Positions 58,461 to 64,000 of a stretch of DNA of 64,000 nt are shown here, piece after piece. Source of the stretch: Punica granatum (taxonomy: Eukaryota; Streptophyta; Magnoliopsida; Myrtales; Lythraceae); assembly GCF_007655135.1 (NCBI RefSeq), contig NC_045132.1, forward strand, positions 21,198,354-21,262,353, in the 5' to 3' direction. Positions within the stretch are counted from its first letter, which is position 1. Every line of letters begins with the position of its first letter. The notes under the pieces are model-generated. The model made no database searches. It was not told the origin of the DNA and saw nothing but the letters and a program-made list of their open reading frames with translations. The translations under genes were made by a program, and so were the position numbers.

Positions 58461-61400
58461 CTGAATACACGTCAGAAAAATATAATTACATGATTTATTT
58501 TCTCATAGATAAAGTCAATGCGTTAATTTGATTGGAAAATGCTTATATTTCCTACCTAACCTTGCCTATCCTCGTGGCACCCGATGATAAATAAGGAAGA
58601 ATAGAGATGGACTAAATAAGCAGAAATTAGAGTGAATAGTTAGCTAGATTTCAGAATAGGCAGCTTCTACTCTCACCCATAAATAGAATAAATTATTTGG
58701 TTATCCTACCTCACAATAATAAAATGAAATTGTAAAATTAAATAATAGAGAACTTTTCGACTGCAACAACCAGTATTAGAATGAAATTGCAGATGGGATT
58801 ACACTTTCTCGGATTCGTAGATATAATAATTTCCTTCCATTTTCTCATGGCAATGTCTTTTGAATTTTAGACAATTCACCAATTTAGGCTTGATTTGGGA
58901 GTGTTTGTTGTTGATGTAAAAATGTGAAATATAATTGTTAAAAAATAAGTATTGGTTCTAAAGCAGAAGTTAAGGTATTTGGGAGATAGGAATTTAAAAT
59001 TACTGATATTAAAATTAATACTCGAAATAGAAAATAAATAAATAAAATTTATAAGCACCTATTAATCTGTTGGAGACAATCATGATTCATCAAATACTAA
59101 TTCTGCTTAAAAATCAATAAAAAAAACACTTAATTAACCTTCACTACAATTTTAAACGAAGTCTTAGCTTCTCAACCAAATTCAAAAATAAACGACAAGC
59201 AAAGAATCCATCCACACAATAGATTATTGAGAAGAAGAAAAACCCTAATCCCGTACTCAAAAGCCCTGATGATATATTTTTGGGTCCGGTTCTCTCCATT
59301 AGAGCTCGAATTAGCCTATTGGCAACCTCGAATAACAGCATGCTTTAATTTCTGTTGGAGCTTAGATTTGAACTGTCTTATCTACAATGAATAAGGCGCA
59401 GCAGATGATTGACGGAGATGGTAAAAAGGAAATTGACCATCATTGACTGTCGGGGTACTTAGATTAGGATTGTTATTCTAAGTAATTAATCCGACGAACA
59501 TTTTTTTTATTTATAATTTCTGGTTCCCCTATTCCTTAATTATTGTCGGGTGCCATGTGGATTAAAAAGACTGGAGAAGACATTTGACATTTTCAGTTCA
59601 GATTACATGGTCTCTACGTACTTGGAAAAATATAAAAACGCGTGATTTTGTTTTTGCAAATTGTAAACGTTTGGTTTTTCTGGAAAAAGAATAAATCGCG
59701 TAATTTTATATGAATTAAACCATTTTACTTTTATTTACCTATAATTATTATCGAGAGTGGTTTTTATAGTGGAATTGTTACTTGGTGAAAATTTGGGAAA
59801 TAGTTTTAAGTTAAAATTTGGTTTTGCGAAAATGAGAAAATGAGACTGGTTTGCACTCATTAAAACTTCAAGGGCATTGCCACTAATATTGGAAAATATC
59901 TACGTACTTGTGTGATTAAATAAAAAAATAAATTAGTCTTTTTTGCCCGCTCGTTGCGCGAGTTTGGTGAGGGAAAAGAAGAAATAAAAATGATAAAATT
60001 TAAATTCATTAAAACATGCAAGAAAAAAAGAGATGGGATAAAAACGAAAAATATAAATTTACTCGAGTTTCGTGCATATGTTTTAATTCATGATTGTGAA
60101 GGAACGCTTTACCATGAGCTTGGAATTTATGAAAAACACCTAAATTGAGGGATTCCCATGGGAGTAACTTGAATTATATTATATATAGATATAGATAGGT
60201 TTTAGTTAGTTAATAAATAAATGCTTTTTCAACTTGACTTATTAAGTTAATAAATCCTTTTTTGTAATCAAACAAGTTAAATCAAACTTAGGGTTAAAAT
60301 TTTAGTATTTAATTTGAACAATTAAACACTAACTTAGACTTGTATCTTGCTAGCGAAAAAAAACAGTGAAATAAATATGTCGAAAATGTTGGCTAATTGG
60401 GAGTTAATATTTTACAACTGTTGAATCGAAATTGATAGTTAATTAGTACTTAAAATATAGAAGAAGTAAAATATCGTGTCTTATATTCCATCACCATCTA
60501 CCCATGTAGAGCTTAGTAGTTTCCGACGTACATCGACATAAGCTTTTGACTTTCAATTTTTGAATTTGTGTCTTCTCTTTCTTATCCTTTGATCATTCTT
60601 TTTCCATGAATGTGTGCTTTGGCACGGCCTCTAGATGATCTTTACATTTGACAAATGCAAATGCTATAAGTAAATTACATATGAGTCCATACATACACAC
60701 ACACTATAAACGAGGGTGGTGACATGTGTCTGATATAAATGATTTTCTTTTTGACTTGTCTTGGTCTTATTATTAAAGTCTCCTTTGTAAATCCAAGCAA
60801 AAGATATATAGGAGGAGAGGCAGTCATTCGTTCGATTTTGACTTCTCCATCAAAATTTGCCAAAAGGGCAAAAAAAAAAAATCCGCTTTAATCAGTCAAA
60901 TTATCGAATACTTTGGAACGACTCTCTCCAGGCCGTTGGATGAATAAAGCGTGTCATGTTCCTATTTCATATTCCATTTCCCTTAAAAATTGTTAAAATG
61001 TAGCTTTTATTGACCACTTTATAAGAACAAAGAAAAGGGACAAAACTATATATATCACCTAAAGGTTTAATAAATCAATGAAAATGCATTAAGAATATAA
61101 AATTTCTTCAGATATTAGTCGTTCTCGATGCTCTTTTCCTTGATATTACATATCTAAGAAAATTTTGACCCGAAAGTGGTGCCCTAGAGCTCAAAATCAG
61201 CTTAGCTTAACCCAATTACATATGATGCCGATGCATCAAGATTATTCTGGATTATCACTATTTTCTTAATAAGATCTAAGAAGCATCATCACTTTGGTCC
61301 AGTTTTATCATCGCTTGAAGCTTGAGGCTATACAACTGATTTTGTTTTGCTGATATAGTGTCAAGAGAGTACCAAACATATCCCCGGAGTGACCGGGCTT

Positions 61401-62387
61401 TGCACGCATGGGGTCATATGCTTAGAGTTCGAATACTCCTAGCTAGTAGCCATATACGATCTTGATAATATAACCTGGCAATTAATTGAAACTTGAATGT
61501 AAAGACTGTAGCCCTTTCATAAAATTCATGGCTGTTTACGGAGAGAGTACACATATTCATGGAAACTTGCAGTAGTAAAGTGATTTTTCAAATTCCTTAA
61601 ACGTCACTAATTAGTTGAATGATCCTATGGATTAACCTATAGGAGATATTTCTCGATCAATTCCCCTATTCTTCGTTGTTCAAAAATTGAATAGATTATT
61701 TTCAAATTTAAATTTTTTCATATAAAATTTAAACTCCTAAATTACTTTCATTTTTTCTTTCTGATCACAAAAGAAATTTATGAGTTTAGCATAATAATAA
61801 AAAATTTAATAATTAATAAAATAGAATACATAGTCTTACAATGAATATTAAATCTAAGACATCTTAATTATGAGGGAAAATATCCGTCATTACAATACCC
61901 CTTTGATTTTTGTATGTTCATTTATTTTTAACCAATTTTTTATCAACTTTCAAAGGGATGGAAATATTATTTGAGCATTGACATGATTGAAAAGAAAAGG
62001 GGGGAGGAAACAAATAATAGAGTGGGGAGGCTCTGCCCGATACGGGGGAGCCAGGTGTCCTAAAAACTAAAAAGCACCAAATAATAATAATATATAATTG
62101 ATAATGATAATGCTAAATAAATAATTTAAGAAAGGCTCTTATCTTGTAGTATAGGAATAGGGGAAGGGTAGAGCTAGAGCAGCATCAGCCTGTTCACTTC
62201 TCTCTGTCTGGCTGGTGTGATTGATTTGACGTGGATCGCATGTGGGGACCCTCACCCTCCCAGACGCGTGTCCACCTCCAGTCTATCTGACTCGTGGCAC
62301 CTCCATCTGCATAATGTTACATTATATTAGAAGTTAGATTCGATTAGATTAAATTAGATAGATAAATAGATAGATAAAATAAAAGAA

Positions 62388-62510
62388 ACTTTAGTGCAGT
62401 GACTTAAAAGTCGCATGTTTGATATTTAGTGGAACTATCTGTGTCATTTTATTAGTTATTTAAGATTTTTTTTATCGTACTAAGTCTTGGATCTCTTTTA
62501 TAATAATAAA
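62388..62510 (+). repeat. SINE-like dispersed repeat, copy B
   Basis: Shares with 868-990 the core ATGTTTGATATTTAGTGGAA, CTATCTGTGTC and the tail TTTATTAGTTATTTAAGATT. A second related piece follows at 62,590-62,680. Confidence 0.35.
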
Positions 62511-63227
62511 AAATAGATAAATAGATAGATCTATATATAAAAAAAAATACTAAAGACCAACATGAGATGGTTAAAGCAGTTCCGATATGGAGAAAATACT
62601 TTATTTATTAAAGAGTTTTATTTTTTAATGGATGGTTCATTTTGAACTGAATTAATCGGAGCCTGATTCGGATATATAACGCACTTTTAATAAAAGACAA
62701 AATGTTTTTTTTTTTATATTAGATCTTATGAAGGTATCACATAATCTTCCAAATTAAATAAAATTCTCATGCATCATGATACCTTTTGTTGTACTCATTA
62801 AAATCAGATTAAAGCTTAGACGCCTTCAATACGGCTTGTGGAAGCATCTTCGAGTTGGTCGCACTACATGAACCCTAGGACGGCCGAATCAATTATAATG
62901 CATTGTACCATGCCCTTCGCCTTTTGATGGACACGGGACACATATGTACTTCCATTGTTGAATCTGTACCAGAAGCATGGGATTTCATCACATCCTGAAT
63001 TTAATACACTCGGTCATGTTATTCTCGGAATTTCCTACTTGAATTATCCGAATTAACTGCAGTACAATGGATTCTTTATTTACTAGGACAAAAAAGGACT
63101 AGTCCCGTGGTTATCCTCTTATGGTGACCCTTTGAAGGACATTTGGGCTGAAAATAAACGCAAATTTGGATTATAAAGGAATTGAGATTAATAAAAATAA
63201 CGACCAATCAAAGAGAACGTTGCATAG

Positions 63228-63340
63228 TGATACATTTTAATTTGGTAATAAAAAATTTTAAGTTCGAGACTAGTTTCGTATCACTTTATTAGCTATTAAA
63301 AATTTTATTTTATCATATCGGTAAACCTTCCTTATAATCC
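63228..63340 (+). repeat. SINE-like dispersed repeat, copy C
   Basis: Contains TTTTAAGTTCGAGACTAG and the tail CTTTATTAGCTATTAAAAAT, as in the copies at 868-990 and 62,388-62,510. Target duplications were not found. Confidence 0.35.
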
Positions 63341-64000
63341 AAAATAATAATAATAATGACAACGTGGGAATTTAAAATAATAATAATAATGACAACGTGG
63401 GATTTAGCCAAAAAAAAAAAGGTGGGGTAAGGTGTCATCCATTCAAGTTGGAGGCCAGAGTTTCAGATCTTGAGGCCTGTAAGGAGTCTAACGCTCCGTG
63501 CTAGAGTCGGCACTTCACGTAGAACATAGTCGAATCACTACCCTCGCGTTTGAAGAGGAGTGAGTCTGTATTGTCGCGCGGTATTTTCGCTCCATAGTAT
63601 CTTCAAATTCAAGGAACGTGAGATTTTGCACATATATGAGGACGTGCAAGTGCAACTCGAGCGAGGCCTTTATAATTTTTTTTTTCCTACAGGAAAGTAG
63701 AAGAAGAATATGTCACCCAAAATTAATTTGGTGCAAATAGATTTTCAAATATGAAAATGTAAAAAAGAAAAAAAAAATGGTGCGGGACCAAATTCAACCT
63801 GTCCCACTGCCTTTAGTTTCTATTAATACCAACGTCACAGTCGAGCGAGTACCATACCGGACCGCAACTTGGAGAAATGGGGCCCACTGCTTTTTCACGT
63901 GAACATCTTCCATACCCACGGCGTTCAGAGGCCACGTGTTCCACGGGCCATTGTCCTCTACTCTCCTCGCCGATCTTTTAACCAACCCGCTGCATTCCAT

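Larger units (their letters stand above)
56492..64000. other. AT-rich intergenic region, no supported gene
   Basis: 56,492-56,850 is the 3' flank of the G3BP-like gene. The remainder is AT-rich with no exon that I can tie to a family. 57,000-57,860 is less AT-rich and may be the remnant of an unrecognised repeat. 61,380-61,440 has a tRNA-like string (AGAGTTCGAATACTCC) that could be another SINE piece. Two copies of AATAATAATAATGACAACGTGGGA lie side by side near 63,341-63,402. The last 200 bases are GC-richer and could be a promoter or leader of a gene beyond the window. Confidence 0.5.

Noticed and set aside
63794..64000. Open frame at the right edge of the window
   Set aside because: No family features, cut by the window edge; it may be a leader or promoter of a gene outside.

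Overview
The window is nuclear DNA of a flowering plant, most likely a eudicot. It holds split genes with canonical GT/AG introns, a tRNA-Thr gene, AT-rich intergenic DNA and typical plant transposons. I cannot name the species. Gene models below were assembled by hand by matching exon phases; in every multi-exon gene the chosen exons sum to a clean reading frame.

Layout. 0-2.7 kb: AT-rich, repeats and a probable MITE. 2.9-4.0 kb (-): COQ4, ubiquinone biosynthesis. 5.5-7.6 kb (+): RimP/UPF0090-like organellar protein. 8.0-8.7 kb (-): broken second copy of the neighbouring methylesterase gene. 9.16-9.81 kb: inverted repeat whose two arms each carry an ER-stress element (CCAAT-N10-CACG). 10.0-10.4 kb (+): BAP29/BAP31-like ER membrane protein. 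10.5-12.7 kb (-): MES11-type methylesterase-like protein. 14.2-18.8 kb (-): DEAH10-type RNA helicase.

20,030-36,027 is one Mutator-like element of about 16 kb. It has long terminal inverted repeats, an intact two-exon MuDR-type transposase (-), and a convergently oriented GRF zinc-finger gene (+). A Copia retrotransposon (21,973-30,067; two 1,710-bp LTRs; 5-bp target duplication GCTTA) sits between these two genes. The Copia polyprotein is one frame broken by three stop codons.

36.2-41.6 kb (-): CDC48B-type AAA ATPase. 42.6-48.3 kb (-): asparagine synthetase domain protein with a young SINE in one intron. 48.4-48.7 kb: tRNA-Thr(CGT) and a decayed tandem copy, just upstream of that gene. 53.4-56.5 kb (+): G3BP-like NTF2-RRM-RGG protein. 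56.5-64 kb: no gene that I can support, only AT-rich DNA with repeats.

The host genes do not form a pathway; they are ordinary housekeeping genes. Their order (COQ4, CDC48B, asparagine synthetase-like, NTF2-RRM) matches, from memory, a run of genes on Arabidopsis chromosome 2. The most interesting parts are the MuDR-like element with its GRF partner gene and the duplicated ER-stress promoter arms.
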